29,334 bases of DNA from SVTX01 sp045660325 (GTDB taxonomy: Bacteria; Bacillota; Clostridia; Oscillospirales; CAG-272): positions 1 through 29,334 of the forward strand of contig JAZRDO010000027.1 of assembly GCA_045660325.1 (NCBI GenBank). The letters are read 5' to 3'. Position 1 is the stretch's first letter, and each line of letters starts with the position of its first letter. The position numbers were made by a program, and so were the translations under genes. This document shows, piece after piece, positions 6,959 to 14,452 of this stretch. The notes beneath the pieces were generated by a model. That model did no database searches, was not told the origin of the DNA, and saw nothing but the letters and a program-made list of their open reading frames with translations.

Positions 6959-7313
6959 CAAAACGCTTTTTTATCGCTTCAAACGTTTCATCGCTTATAT
7001 CGTGCTCGATTTTGCAGGCGTCTTCTGTGGCGGTTTTTTCATCAACGCCAAGATCTATCAATACCTTGGTAAGAAGAGTATGGCGTTCAAAGATCTTCTT
7101 TGCGATCTCCTCGCCCGCGGGCGTAAGAGTAATATGATCAAAGCCGTCAATATCAATATAGCCTTCGTTCTTTAAAAGCTTGAGCGCGCGGGATACGCTG
7201 GGCTTTGAAAATCCCATATACTCCGACACGTCGATCGCGTGCACTCCGTCAAGCTTCTCTCTTAAAACGAGAATGCTCTCAAGATACATCTCTCCCGAGC
7301 TGTGTAAACTCAT
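6948..7313 (-). CDS. DtxR-family iron-dependent repressor, 121 aa
   Basis: This is a short DtxR/IdeR-type repressor: a winged helix-turn-helix (about residues 5-65, with GFSKPSVSRALKLLK as the recognition region) and a dimerisation/metal domain, without the C-terminal SH3-like domain. Metal ligands can be matched to those of DtxR. Met9 and the ACKIEH segment (Cys100, Glu103, His104) correspond to DtxR Met10, Cys102, Glu105 and His106; His78 corresponds to His79. A Cys at this place is typical of iron-sensing members rather than MntR. I chose the ATG at 7311-7313, 8 bases after AGGAGG, over a GTG three codons earlier. It is divergent from feoA and probably represses feoA and feoB through the repeated palindromes in this region. 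Confidence 0.9.
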   Translation of the reverse strand: MSLHSSGEMYLESILVLREKLDGVHAIDVSEYMGFSKPSVSRALKLLKNEGYIDIDGFDHITLTPAGEEIAKKIFERHTLLTKVLIDLGVDEKTATEDACKIEHDISDETFEAIKKRFEGK

Positions 7314-7344
7314 ATTCCGCACCTCCTTTTCAACCTTTTATAAT

Positions 7345-7373
7345 ATTATACACCACAAAATCATAAAAATCAA
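7345..7373 (-). promoter_or_regulatory. Promoter of the DtxR-family gene
   Basis: Read on the minus strand: TTGATT (7368-7373), a 17-base spacer, then TATAAT (7345-7350). Confidence 0.7.
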
Positions 7374-7400
7374 GTAGTAAACGTAAATATGCACAAGCAA

Positions 7401-7420
7401 AAGTTAGCATAGGGTAACTT
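7401..7420. promoter_or_regulatory. Iron-box-like operator 1
   Basis: AAGTTAgcatagggTAACTT, a 20-bp palindrome between the divergent dtxR-type and feoA promoters. It shares the GTTAGC...GGTAAC core with the sites at 7501 and 7798. Confidence 0.7.
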
Positions 7421-7466
7421 GTTCTTTAAAAATTCACCAAAATTGATAAAAATGAGAAAAAATCTA

Positions 7467-7495
7467 TTGACAACTTATGGAAAAACGGGTATAAT
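7467..7495 (+). promoter_or_regulatory. Consensus promoter of feoA
   Basis: TTGACA (7467-7472), a 17-base spacer, then TATAAT (7490-7495): a full-consensus promoter, expected to be strong unless repressed. Transcription should start near 7502, inside operator 2. Confidence 0.85.
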
Positions 7496-7500
7496 GTTAT

Positions 7501-7520
7501 CGGTTAGCAATAGGTAACTG
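7501..7520. promoter_or_regulatory. Iron-box-like operator 2 on the feoA start site
   Basis: CGGTTAgcaataggTAACTG covers the predicted start site of the feoA promoter, the classic place for a repressor to block transcription. The core is identical to operator 3. Confidence 0.75.
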
Positions 7521-7545
7521 AAATTTGGAAAGGAGAAGCGTTATA

Positions 7546-7758
7546 ATGAATCTCAGAACGGTAGAAGAAGGCAAAGAATATATTATTTCCGCAATCAATA
7601 CGAACGATGATGAGCTCAACGCTTTTTTGTTCTCTCTCGGTTGCTATGCAGGAGAGCCTATTACGGTTATTAAGCGCAGAAGAAGCGGTTGTGTTGTTTC
7701 CATCAAGGACGGAAGATACAACATCGACAACGCCTTAGCCGAGGCTATTATCGTATAA
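7546..7758 (+). CDS. feoA: Ferrous iron transport protein A, 70 aa
   Basis: A small SH3-like FeoA protein. It shows the family pattern of a short N-terminal strand (MNLRTVEEGKEYIISAI), a helix region ending LFSLGCYAGEPITVIKR, and the closing strands GCVVSIKDGRYNIDNALAEAIIV. FeoA is a cytoplasmic partner needed for FeoB-driven ferrous iron uptake; its exact mechanism is unsettled. The ATG at 7546 was chosen because a GGAAAGGAG site is directly upstream and the family start aligns there; a longer in-frame start at 7525 would include the ribosome-binding site. It has a consensus promoter covered by operator 2. A hairpin with a T-tract follows it, so feoB may be only partly co-transcribed. Confidence 0.9.
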   Translation: MNLRTVEEGKEYIISAINTNDDELNAFLFSLGCYAGEPITVIKRRRSGCVVSIKDGRYNIDNALAEAIIV

Positions 7759-7791
7759 AAGAAGCTCAGCGCATCTGCTGATTTCTTTTTT
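7758..7791 (+). terminator. Hairpin and T-tract between feoA and feoB
   Basis: TCAGC (7766-7770) pairs with GCTGA (7777-7781), extended by an interrupted AAAGAA/TTCTTT outer stem and followed by a run of T. It could act as a partial terminator that lowers feoB expression relative to feoA. Confidence 0.5.
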
Positions 7792-7797
7792 GAAAAA

Positions 7798-7817
7798 TAG
7801 TTAGCAATAGGTAACTG
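7798..7817. promoter_or_regulatory. Iron-box-like operator 3 upstream of feoB
   Basis: TAGTTAgcaataggTAACTG repeats the operator 2 core exactly, about 45 bases before the feoB start. I see no clear -35/-10 pair here. It may repress a weak feoB promoter or block polymerase coming from feoA. Confidence 0.7.
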
Positions 7818-7861
7818 AATTTAGTGAAAATTACTTTTATATATCTCTCGGAGGAAATTTA

Positions 7862-9895
7862 ATGAGAATCGCTTTAGCGGGCAACCCCAACAGCGGCAAA
7901 ACAACTATGTACAACGCTCTGACAGGCAGAAATGAAAAGGTTGGAAACTGGGCGGGCGTTACCGTAGATAAAAAAGAACACCCCATAAAGAAAAAATACT
8001 GTGGCGGAAGCTGTGATTTTATCGCAGTCGACCTCCCCGGCGCATATTCAATGTCCCCCTTCACGAGTGAGGAAAACGTAACGAGTGATTACGTAAAGAA
8101 TGAGCGCCCCGATGCTATTATAAATATTGTAGATGCTACGAACCTCAGCCGAAGCCTTTTCTTCACGACTCAGCTGCTTGAGCTTGGAATTCCTATGGTC
8201 GTAGCGCTCAACAAGACGGACGCCAACGAGAAAAAGCGCAACGAGATCGATGCCGCGACTCTTTCGGAGAAGCTCGGCTGTCCCGTCGTTGAAACCGCTT
8301 CTATCTCAAAGAAGGGCCTCTCCGATCTTATTTCGGCGGTGATTGCCACGGTGGGAACAGTACAGCGCGCGCCCTATTCTCAGGCAAGCATTGACCTTAC
8401 GGACAGATCCGCAGTTGAAGCGGAGGACAAAAAGAGATATGCCTTCGTAAATTCCATAGTAAACGACGTTGAAAAAAGAACGACCTTGACCAAAAACCGC
8501 AACTTCGGGGATAAGATCGACGCAATTATTACAAGCAAATGGGTAGGACTTCCCATTTTTGCGGTGGTTATGTTCTTGGTTTTCCAGATATCACAGGCTT
8601 GGCTCGGCCCCTGGATCGCAGAGGGCTATATATTCAACGAGGGCGCGGATAACGAGCTCGTAATTCCCGGCCTTGTAACGCTTATGGAAATGCTCGGCGA
8701 GTGGGTCGGCGGTCTTATGGAGAACGCGCATCCCCTTCTTACCTCGATCATCGTTGACGGTATTATCGGCGGCTTTGGCGCGGTAGTGGGCTTTTTGCCT
8801 CTCGTTATGGTAATGTATTTCCTTATCGCGCTTCTTGAGGATTGCGGATATATGGCGCGCGCAACGGTCGTGCTTGACCCCATCTTCAAAAAGGTTGGTC
8901 TTTCGGGCAGATCGGTTATTCCCTTCGTTATCGGTACAGGCTGCGCCATTCCCGGCGTTATGGCGTGCAGAACGATCAGAGACGAGCGCGAGCGTCGTGC
9001 GACGGCAATGCTCGCACCCTTTATGCCCTGTGGAGCTAAGCTTCCCGTAATCGCCCTCTTCGCAGGCGCGTTTTTCGGAGATGCCTCTTGGGTCGGTACT
9101 CTTATGTACTTCGTAGGCATCGCGCTTATCCTTGTTTGCGCTCTTATCGTAAACGCTATTACGGGCAACCGCAAAAAATCCTTCTTTATCATTGAGCTTC
9201 CCGAATATAAAATGCCCAGCATCGGCAAGGCGACTCTTTCCATGCTCCAGCGCGGCTGGTCTTACATAGTTAAGGCGGGTACTATAATTCTCATTTGTAA
9301 TTTCGTAATCCAGCTTATGCAGTCCTTTACGTGGAGCTTCACGATCGCCGAGGATGCAAGTCAGTCCATCCTCGCAACTATCGCGACACCCTTCGCTTAC
9401 GTATTCGCTCCTATCGTGGGCGTTGTCGCGTGGCAGCTTGCCGCGGCAACTATCACGGGCTTTATCGCAAAGGAAAACGTAGTAGGAACGCTCGCGGTGT
9501 GCTTTGTCGGACTTGAAAACCTCATCAACACGGACGAGCTTTCAATGATCGAAGGCGCAGGAGCAGAGGTTGCGGGTATTCTCGCAATTACAAAGGTTGC
9601 CGCTCTTGCATATCTTATGTTCAACCTCTTTTCACCTCCATGCTTTGCCACTATCGGCGCTATGAATTCCGAAATGAAGAGCAAAAAGTGGCTCTTCGCA
9701 GGCGTAGGCCTTCAGCTTGGCGTCGGCTATTCCCTCGGATTCCTTACGTATTTCTTCGGCACACTCTTTACCACCCGTAATTTCGGTGCGATCTGGATGC
9801 CGATCCTCGGCTGGGCAATCGTTCTTATATTTGCAACCGTGCTTGCCGTTCTTATAATCAGAAAGAACCGAGAGATAAAGAAGGCGGTAGCGTAA
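7862..9895 (+). CDS. feoB: Ferrous iron transporter FeoB, 677 aa
   Basis: FeoB is an inner-membrane ferrous iron transporter with an N-terminal G domain. The G1 loop GNPNSGKTT is at residues 7-15, switch I around GNWAGVTVDKKEH (28-40), G3 DLPG at 57-60 and G4 NKTD at 117-120. The rest has repeated membrane segments with the two Gate motifs. The first includes GFLPLVMVMYFLIALLED and the conserved GCAIPGVMACRT; the second lies near residues 510-590. Length fits the family. The ATG is preceded by CGGAGGAAA. It follows feoA after about 100 bases holding a hairpin and operator 3, and is followed one base later by a Cys-rich membrane protein. Iron control by the DtxR-type repressor is likely. Confidence 0.97.
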   Translation: MRIALAGNPNSGKTTMYNALTGRNEKVGNWAGVTVDKKEHPIKKKYCGGSCDFIAVDLPGAYSMSPFTSEENVTSDYVKNERPDAIINIVDATNLSRSLFFTTQLLELGIPMVVALNKTDANEKKRNEIDAATLSEKLGCPVVETASISKKGLSDLISAVIATVGTVQRAPYSQASIDLTDRSAVEAEDKKRYAFVNSIVNDVEKRTTLTKNRNFGDKIDAIITSKWVGLPIFAVVMFLVFQISQAWLGPWIAEGYIFNEGADNELVIPGLVTLMEMLGEWVGGLMENAHPLLTSIIVDGIIGGFGAVVGFLPLVMVMYFLIALLEDCGYMARATVVLDPIFKKVGLSGRSVIPFVIGTGCAIPGVMACRTIRDERERRATAMLAPFMPCGAKLPVIALFAGAFFGDASWVGTLMYFVGIALILVCALIVNAITGNRKKSFFIIELPEYKMPSIGKATLSMLQRGWSYIVKAGTIILICNFVIQLMQSFTWSFTIAEDASQSILATIATPFAYVFAPIVGVVAWQLAAATITGFIAKENVVGTLAVCFVGLENLINTDELSMIEGAGAEVAGILAITKVAALAYLMFNLFSPPCFATIGAMNSEMKSKKWLFAGVGLQLGVGYSLGFLTYFFGTLFTTRNFGAIWMPILGWAIVLIFATVLAVLIIRKNREIKKAVA

Positions 9896-9896
9896 T

Positions 9897-10052
9897 ATGG
9901 ATCCTATTGAAATCATTGCCATTATCGCAATCGTACATATAATCGGCGGGGCTATCGCCTATATCGTCGTACAAAAAAAGAAGGGCAAGAAATGCGTCGG
10001 CTGCCCCTATGCCGACAGCTGCTCGAAAAATTGCTCGTGCAATAAAAAATAA
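9897..10052 (+). CDS. FeoB-associated Cys-rich membrane protein, 51 aa
   Basis: A short gene starting one base after the feoB stop. It encodes one N-terminal membrane helix (IEIIAIIAIVHIIGGAIAYIVV, about residues 4-25), a lysine patch, and a Cys-rich tail with Cys33, 36, 42, 46 and 48. This layout matches the small FeoB-associated Cys-rich membrane proteins found behind feoB in many Firmicutes and Bacteroidetes. Their role is unproven; a part in iron handling or FeoB assembly is usually suggested. With no space for its own promoter, it must be translated from the feoB transcript, probably by coupling, as the ribosome-binding region lies within feoB. A terminator follows at 10063. Confidence 0.85.
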   Translation: MDPIEIIAIIAIVHIIGGAIAYIVVQKKKGKKCVGCPYADSCSKNCSCNKK

Positions 10053-10062
10053 AATAATCAAA

Positions 10063-10091
10063 CCCGCCACACTTTCCGGTGCGGCGGTTTT
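10063..10091 (+). terminator. Terminator of the feo operon
   Basis: CCGCC-ACAC (10064-10072) pairs with GTG-C-GGCGG (10079-10087), followed by TTTTA. Confidence 0.75.
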
Positions 10092-10157
10092 ATACATTCC
10101 GACAAAATAATAAATTTAATTCCGTATTTTTCGTGTGAAATTTTAAACAAATCCGTG

Positions 10158-10186
10158 TTGACTTTTAAAATGCCTTGTGCTATAAT
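10158..10186 (+). promoter_or_regulatory. Promoter of guaB
   Basis: TTGACT (10158-10163), a 17-base spacer, then TATAAT (10181-10186). The leader contains a small CCGC-TTCC-GCGG hairpin near 10207-10218, just before the ribosome-binding site. Confidence 0.8.
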
Positions 10187-10235
10187 ATTTCTAACAATAT
10201 ATTTAGCCGCTTCCGCGGCGGAATGGAGCTAAGCT

Positions 10236-11732
10236 ATGGCCTTTTACTACGACAGCCCTTCACACACATTCAGCGAATATTTGCTCGTGCCCGGTTATTC
10301 CAGCGCAGAATGTATTCCTGCCAAGGTATCTCTCAAGACGCCTCTCGTTAAGTTCAAAAAGGGCGAAGAACCCGCTATAACTATGTCAATTCCGCTCATC
10401 TCCGCAATTATGCAGTCCGTATCTAACGATACTATGGCAATAGCACTCGCGAAGGAAGGCGGCGTTTCTTTTATTTACGGCTCACAGACAATTGAAGATC
10501 AGGCGGCTATGGTGCGCAGAGTTAAGGATTACAAGGCAGGCTTTGTAACAAGTGCCTCCAATATCAAGCCCGACGCTACTCTCAAGGATATTATCATGCT
10601 CAAGGAAAAGAACGGCTTTTCCACGATTGCCGTAACTGACGACGGCTCAAGCCACGGCAAGCTCCTCGGTATCGTTACGTCCCGTGATTACAGAGTAACA
10701 AGAATGACGGGTGATGAGCTCGTTTCCTCCTTTATGACTCCTATTGAAAAGATCGTTTATGCCAAGGAGGGTACCACACTTGCGGAATGCAACGACATAA
10801 TCTGGGACCACAAGCTCAATTCCCTGCCCATTATAGACGACAACGGCAAGCTCGTTTCCTTCGTATTCAGAAAGGACTATGAGCAGCACAAGAAGAACCC
10901 CGACGAGCTTCTCGACGAAAAGAAGAGATATATCGTAGGCGCAGGTATCAACACACGCGACTATGCCGACAGAGTTCCCGCGCTTGTTGAGGCAGGCGTT
11001 GACGTGCTTTGCATCGACTCCTCCGAGGGCTTCTCGGAATGGCAGGCGCGCACGATCAAGTGGATCCGCGATCATTACGGCGACACAGTCAAGGTAGGCG
11101 CGGGCAACGTTGTTGACGCGGACGGCTTTAACTTCCTCGCTGATGCGGGCGCAGACTTTATCAAGATCGGTATCGGCGGCGGCTCCATCTGTATCACAAG
11201 AGAAACAAAGGGTATCGGTCGCGGTCAGGCAACTGCGGTTATCGAGGTTGCAAAGGCGCGTGACGAATACTACAAGAAGACAGGCGTATATATTCCGATC
11301 TGCTCCGACGGCGGTATCGTTCACGACTACCACATCACTCTCGCTCTCGCTATGGGCGCAGACTTCTGTATGCTCGGCAGATACTTCGCTCGCTTCGACG
11401 AATCTCCCACAAACAAGATTCTCGTAAACGGAAGCTATATGAAGGAATACTGGGGCGAGGGCAGCGCACGTGCTCGCAACTGGCAGAGATACGATATGGG
11501 CGGAGCGCAGAAGCTTTCCTTCGTTGAAGGCGTTGACAGCTACGTTCCCTACGCGGGCTCTCTCCACGATAACCTCTCGGTAACGCTCGCAAAGATCCGT
11601 TCCACTATGTGCAACTGTGGCGCGCTCTCCATTCCCGAGCTTCAGGATAAGGCAAAGCTCACACTCGTCAGCTCCGTTTCCATCGTTGAAGGCGGCGCAC
11701 ACGACGTTGTTGTTAAGAACAATAATACTTAA
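10236..11732 (+). CDS. guaB: IMP dehydrogenase, 498 aa
   Basis: IMP dehydrogenase makes XMP from IMP with NAD+, the committed step of GMP synthesis, in the cytoplasm. The barrel carries the active-site loop GGGSICITRE with catalytic Cys319, the CSDGGI phosphate site (356-361), and the mobile flap NWQRYDMGG with the Arg418-Tyr419 pair. A CBS-pair region lies at about 105-225. From memory, the whole sequence follows the Tritrichomonas foetus enzyme closely, including the N-terminal pattern (HTF.EYLLVPG, IPL.SAIMQSVS) and the same numbering of Cys319, Arg418 and Tyr419; common bacterial GuaB proteins start differently (LTFDDVLL). It has its own promoter, a GGAG ribosome-binding site and a strong terminator. 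No guaA is nearby. Confidence 0.95.
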   Translation: MAFYYDSPSHTFSEYLLVPGYSSAECIPAKVSLKTPLVKFKKGEEPAITMSIPLISAIMQSVSNDTMAIALAKEGGVSFIYGSQTIEDQAAMVRRVKDYKAGFVTSASNIKPDATLKDIIMLKEKNGFSTIAVTDDGSSHGKLLGIVTSRDYRVTRMTGDELVSSFMTPIEKIVYAKEGTTLAECNDIIWDHKLNSLPIIDDNGKLVSFVFRKDYEQHKKNPDELLDEKKRYIVGAGINTRDYADRVPALVEAGVDVLCIDSSEGFSEWQARTIKWIRDHYGDTVKVGAGNVVDADGFNFLADAGADFIKIGIGGGSICITRETKGIGRGQATAVIEVAKARDEYYKKTGVYIPICSDGGIVHDYHITLALAMGADFCMLGRYFARFDESPTNKILVNGSYMKEYWGEGSARARNWQRYDMGGAQKLSFVEGVDSYVPYAGSLHDNLSVTLAKIRSTMCNCGALSIPELQDKAKLTLVSSVSIVEGGAHDVVVKNNNT

Positions 11733-11741
11733 TAAAAACAC

Positions 11742-11777
11742 AAAAGGACTGAGAAAATCTCAGTCCTTTTATTTTTA
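11742..11777. terminator. Bidirectional terminator after guaB
   Basis: AAAAGGACTGAG (11742-11753) pairs perfectly with CTCAGTCCTTTT (11759-11770), followed by ATTTTT. It separates guaB from the convergent lipoprotein gene. Confidence 0.9.
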
Positions 11778-13325
11778 TGCGCACTGCGCGGTCATATAGT
11801 AAAGATACTTTGTATCCACGTAGCAGATGCTGATGGTTTCTACTACCACCGTAGCAGCATCGCTCGCCGCAAAATACGATCTTGCGGTTTGAACGTAAGG
11901 AGAAGGTGTGCCTCCACCTGCGGTATCCTTACCGAATCTCTGACCCCAGCCGCCTGCATAATTGAGATATTCCTGGAAGTCGTAATAGTGATTATACGTA
12001 TAGAATACGTATCTTTCCTCGGGCTCGATTACCTTGTTTCCATTTCTGTCGTATCTCGCGTAAACGATTCTGCACGCGCCGCGGGTAATGCTTGATCCGT
12101 TATTATAATACTTTGTACCAATGTCCATTTCATAATAGCGATACATATTGGGAAGCTCGGGCTCGTCGGGATATTTTATAACGTCATTTGAATACGAGCT
12201 GTGATTGTTTCTTAAATATTCTCCCCAAGGGCTTTGGCTGGGCTTTGCCTTCTTGTTCGAATCATAGTTCGCAGGGATCTCGCCAAATGCAAACATATAT
12301 GCCGCAACCTCGTCAAGCGAGATATACGCGCCACCGCGGTAGATGGCATAAGCTACCTTGCCGTACGCGTCAAGCACGTAATACGTATTTCCGTCCTCGG
12401 AATAAATAGCCGAATCGTTTCTTACGAACAAGCCGTTGAGCTTGGGCTGATAATCCGAGGTCACGGGAACGCCCGAGGTGGACATAGTAAGCGTGCCCGA
12501 CATAAAGTTATGCTGAGTTCTCCAATAAGCATCCCAGTAGCTTGTCGCGGGCTTATAATTTGCATAGAACTGCGACTTCGTTACGTTTTCATAAGGGTCG
12601 TGTGTCTCTGTTGCGCCCGACGTATCCTCGGGAAGTCCGTCGGTATCAACGTTGCCGCCGCCCTGAGAGCCGCCTTGTGAACCGCCCTGAGAGCCGTCAT
12701 CCGTGGGAGTCTTAACAATTACCTCAACTACCCACGCCTCCATCATTTCAGCGTCGCCCTTATACTGACCGACTACGCCGTAAACAAGGATAGTATCTCC
12801 AACAGAGGGCTTGGTAGCCAATGAGCTGTAGGATTCGCCATTATTACCCTTTGTGCGGTAAAGAAGGAGAACATTGCCCTCGCTATCCTTGATAGTAATG
12901 CTCGGCGAGCTGTCGCTCACGATGCTTACAACCTCGCCGCGAACAAAATACTTGCCCGAGCTGAATTTATTAGAAGCGAACGTAAGTCCGTATTCGATTG
13001 CGGTCTTAATGGAAATTTCAGAGTTGGGCTGGGGTACTCCAATCTGATTTCCGTCATCCTCGGTAGTGCCTTCCCCACCGTTTACAGTGGTATTTTCCTC
13101 CGTATTATTCCCGTCGTCCTCGGTGGTCGTACCGCCATTTGTGGTCGTATCATCCTCGGTAGGTGTTTCGTCCTCGGTCGGAGTTTCGTCCTCCACGGGA
13201 GTCTCCGCCTCAAAAGGAAGAGTTGTTCCATCGTCGACTATACTATTGGTGTCGCACGCCGTAAGCGATATAAAAACAATGCTTATGCACAATAATATCG
13301 CTAATAATCTTTTGCTCTTAAACAT
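11775..13325 (-). CDS. Lipoprotein with OB-fold-like and barnase-like ribonuclease domains, 516 aa
   Basis: The protein has four parts. First is a lipoprotein signal peptide with lipobox SLTAC (Cys24). Second is a low-complexity Thr/Glu/Asp/Gly linker with ETPTED-like repeats (about 30-95). Third is a domain at about 105-210 (YFVRGEVVSIVSD...VGDTILVYGVVGQYKG) that looks like the OB-fold seen in secreted nucleases such as YhcR. Fourth, after a GGSQ linker, comes a C-terminal region resembling barnase. In the last, LDEVAAYMFAFGEIPANY matches the barnase VADYLQTYHKLPDNY segment. Glu399 (YYEMDIG), Arg415, Arg419 (CRIVYA) and His446 (YNHYYDF) line up with barnase Glu73, Arg83, Arg87 and His102. 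It is thus a likely surface-anchored RNase. No barstar-like gene adjoins. The family match is from motif reading, not a search. Confidence 0.75.
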   Translation of the reverse strand: MFKSKRLLAILLCISIVFISLTACDTNSIVDDGTTLPFEAETPVEDETPTEDETPTEDDTTTNGGTTTEDDGNNTEENTTVNGGEGTTEDDGNQIGVPQPNSEISIKTAIEYGLTFASNKFSSGKYFVRGEVVSIVSDSSPSITIKDSEGNVLLLYRTKGNNGESYSSLATKPSVGDTILVYGVVGQYKGDAEMMEAWVVEVIVKTPTDDGSQGGSQGGSQGGGNVDTDGLPEDTSGATETHDPYENVTKSQFYANYKPATSYWDAYWRTQHNFMSGTLTMSTSGVPVTSDYQPKLNGLFVRNDSAIYSEDGNTYYVLDAYGKVAYAIYRGGAYISLDEVAAYMFAFGEIPANYDSNKKAKPSQSPWGEYLRNNHSSYSNDVIKYPDEPELPNMYRYYEMDIGTKYYNNGSSITRGACRIVYARYDRNGNKVIEPEERYVFYTYNHYYDFQEYLNYAGGWGQRFGKDTAGGGTPSPYVQTARSYFAASDAATVVVETISICYVDTKYLYYMTAQCA

Positions 13326-13381
13326 TCAAAATCCTCTCTTTTTACAAATAAATATAAAAATCGCCATATTTCTCTATTATA

Positions 13382-13410
13382 ATAATACCATAAAATTTAC
13401 GATTTGTAAA
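13382..13410 (-). promoter_or_regulatory. Promoter of the barnase-like lipoprotein gene
   Basis: On the minus strand: TTTACA (13405-13410), a 17-base spacer, then TATTAT (13382-13387). An AGAGAGGAT ribosome-binding site precedes the ATG. Confidence 0.65.
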
Positions 13411-13425
13411 GAGGCAAACAAAAAG

Positions 13426-13453
13426 AAAAAGGGAGGTGTTCCCTCCCCTTTTT
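13426..13453. terminator. Terminator of the ZIP transporter gene
   Basis: GGGAGG (13431-13436) pairs with CCTCCC (13442-13447), flanked by AAAAA and TTTTT. On the minus strand it ends in TTTTTCTTTT. Confidence 0.8.
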
Positions 13454-13461
13454 AATATCAA

Positions 13462-14232
13462 TTATAAAAAGAAATCCGTAACAAGCATTACGCAGAAGCC
13501 GATAAGCAAAGCGTACGTCGCGCCTCGCTCATGTCCATGAGCGTGTGTCTCGGGGATCATCTCGTCGCTTATAACGTAAAGCATCGTGCCTCCCGCAAAC
13601 GCCAAAGCAAACGGCAAAATGGCACTCGAGATACTCACCGCAAAGTATCCGATAAAGGTTCCTATAACCTCAACAAGACCCGTTCCGAGCGCGATAAGCA
13701 ACGTCTTTTTCTTTGAAACGCCCGCCGCGAGCATAGGCGCGATAATCACCATACCCTCCGGCACGTTCTGAAGCGCAATACCGCCCGCTATCATAAACGC
13801 CTGCGTATTATCTCCCGAGCCGAAGCCAACGCCCGCGGCAATGCCCTCGGGGAGATTATGAATCGCAATTGCAAGCACAAAAAGCAGCACCTTTGAGAGA
13901 TTTGCATTAGTGTGGGGCTCGGCATCCGTCCCGACAAATTTATGAAGATGGGGAACGAGGCGGTCAAGAAGATTCAAACAAGCCGCGCCCGCAAAAATAC
14001 CGACTATGGTTATTAAAATTGCAAATCCTCCAAATCTTGCTCCGTGCTCAAGCGAGGGGATAATAAGTCCGATTATCGCCGCCGCAAGCATTACGCCTGC
14101 CGCAAACGACAAAACTATATCCGCAAATTTATGTGATAATTTTTTGAACATAAAACCTAATACGGCGCCTATAACCGTTGATCCACCAACGCCTAAGGCA
14201 GTTACGAGTACTGTAAGTATTCCGTCCGGCAT
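13462..14232 (-). CDS. ZIP-family metal transporter, 256 aa
   Basis: A membrane protein of the ZIP family, which imports zinc and other divalent metals. About eight hydrophobic segments are visible. The family metal-site helices are AIAIHNLPEGIAAG (HNxPEG) and the next helix ALQNVPEGMVI, where Gln stands at the position often held by His in related proteins such as ZupT. A short His/Glu region ETHAHGHE near the C-terminal part may help bind metal. The ATG at 14232 follows an AAGGAGGAATT site; the longer upstream frame would run through the promoter. It is divergent from the pyr operon and monocistronic. Metal preference is not clear; zinc, iron or manganese are all possible. Confidence 0.9.
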   Translation of the reverse strand: MPDGILTVLVTALGVGGSTVIGAVLGFMFKKLSHKFADIVLSFAAGVMLAAAIIGLIIPSLEHGARFGGFAILITIVGIFAGAACLNLLDRLVPHLHKFVGTDAEPHTNANLSKVLLFVLAIAIHNLPEGIAAGVGFGSGDNTQAFMIAGGIALQNVPEGMVIIAPMLAAGVSKKKTLLIALGTGLVEVIGTFIGYFAVSISSAILPFALAFAGGTMLYVISDEMIPETHAHGHERGATYALLIGFCVMLVTDFFL

Positions 14233-14322
14233 AATTCCTCCTTTCACAGTGTTAATAACAGTATATGGCAAATTACCGTTTATCGACACCGTACGACTGA
14301 ATTTGTTTATTTGTACAGTTTC

Positions 14323-14351
14323 ATTGTAGCACAAAGCACAAAAATTATCAA
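14323..14351 (-). promoter_or_regulatory. Promoter of the ZIP transporter gene
   Basis: On the minus strand: TTGATA (14346-14351), a 17-base spacer, then TACAAT (14323-14328). The leader is about 85 bases; I saw no clear metalloregulator box in it. Confidence 0.7.
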
Positions 14352-14382
14352 GTGGCAAGCTGTAATTTCCGCGAAAGAATTA

Positions 14383-14412
14383 TTGACAAAGATATATATA
14401 TTATGTTATAAT
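14383..14412 (+). promoter_or_regulatory. Promoter of the pyrimidine operon
   Basis: TTGACA (14383-14388), an 18-base spacer, then TATAAT (14407-14412). The leader is only about 33 bases, too short for a PyrR-type or translation-coupled attenuator. Confidence 0.8.
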
Positions 14413-14452
14413 TATAATGTATATTTATGTGCGCACCTCGGAGGAAACAAGT

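Noticed and set aside
7820..7861. Separate feoB promoter
   Set aside because: TATATA-like sequence exists near 7838, but no acceptable -35 lies 16-18 bases upstream, so I did not annotate one.
10647..11741. 364-codon frame antisense to guaB
   Set aside because: It is a shadow of guaB codon use. It has no start signals, while the plus strand has a complete enzyme, promoter and terminator.
13326..13461. Barstar-like immunity gene next to the barnase-like gene
   Set aside because: The gap contains only a promoter and a terminator; neighbouring genes are IMP dehydrogenase and a ZIP transporter.
14412..14452. PyrR-type attenuator or riboswitch ahead of pyrC
   Set aside because: The leader from the consensus promoter to the ribosome-binding site is too short and holds no hairpin pair.
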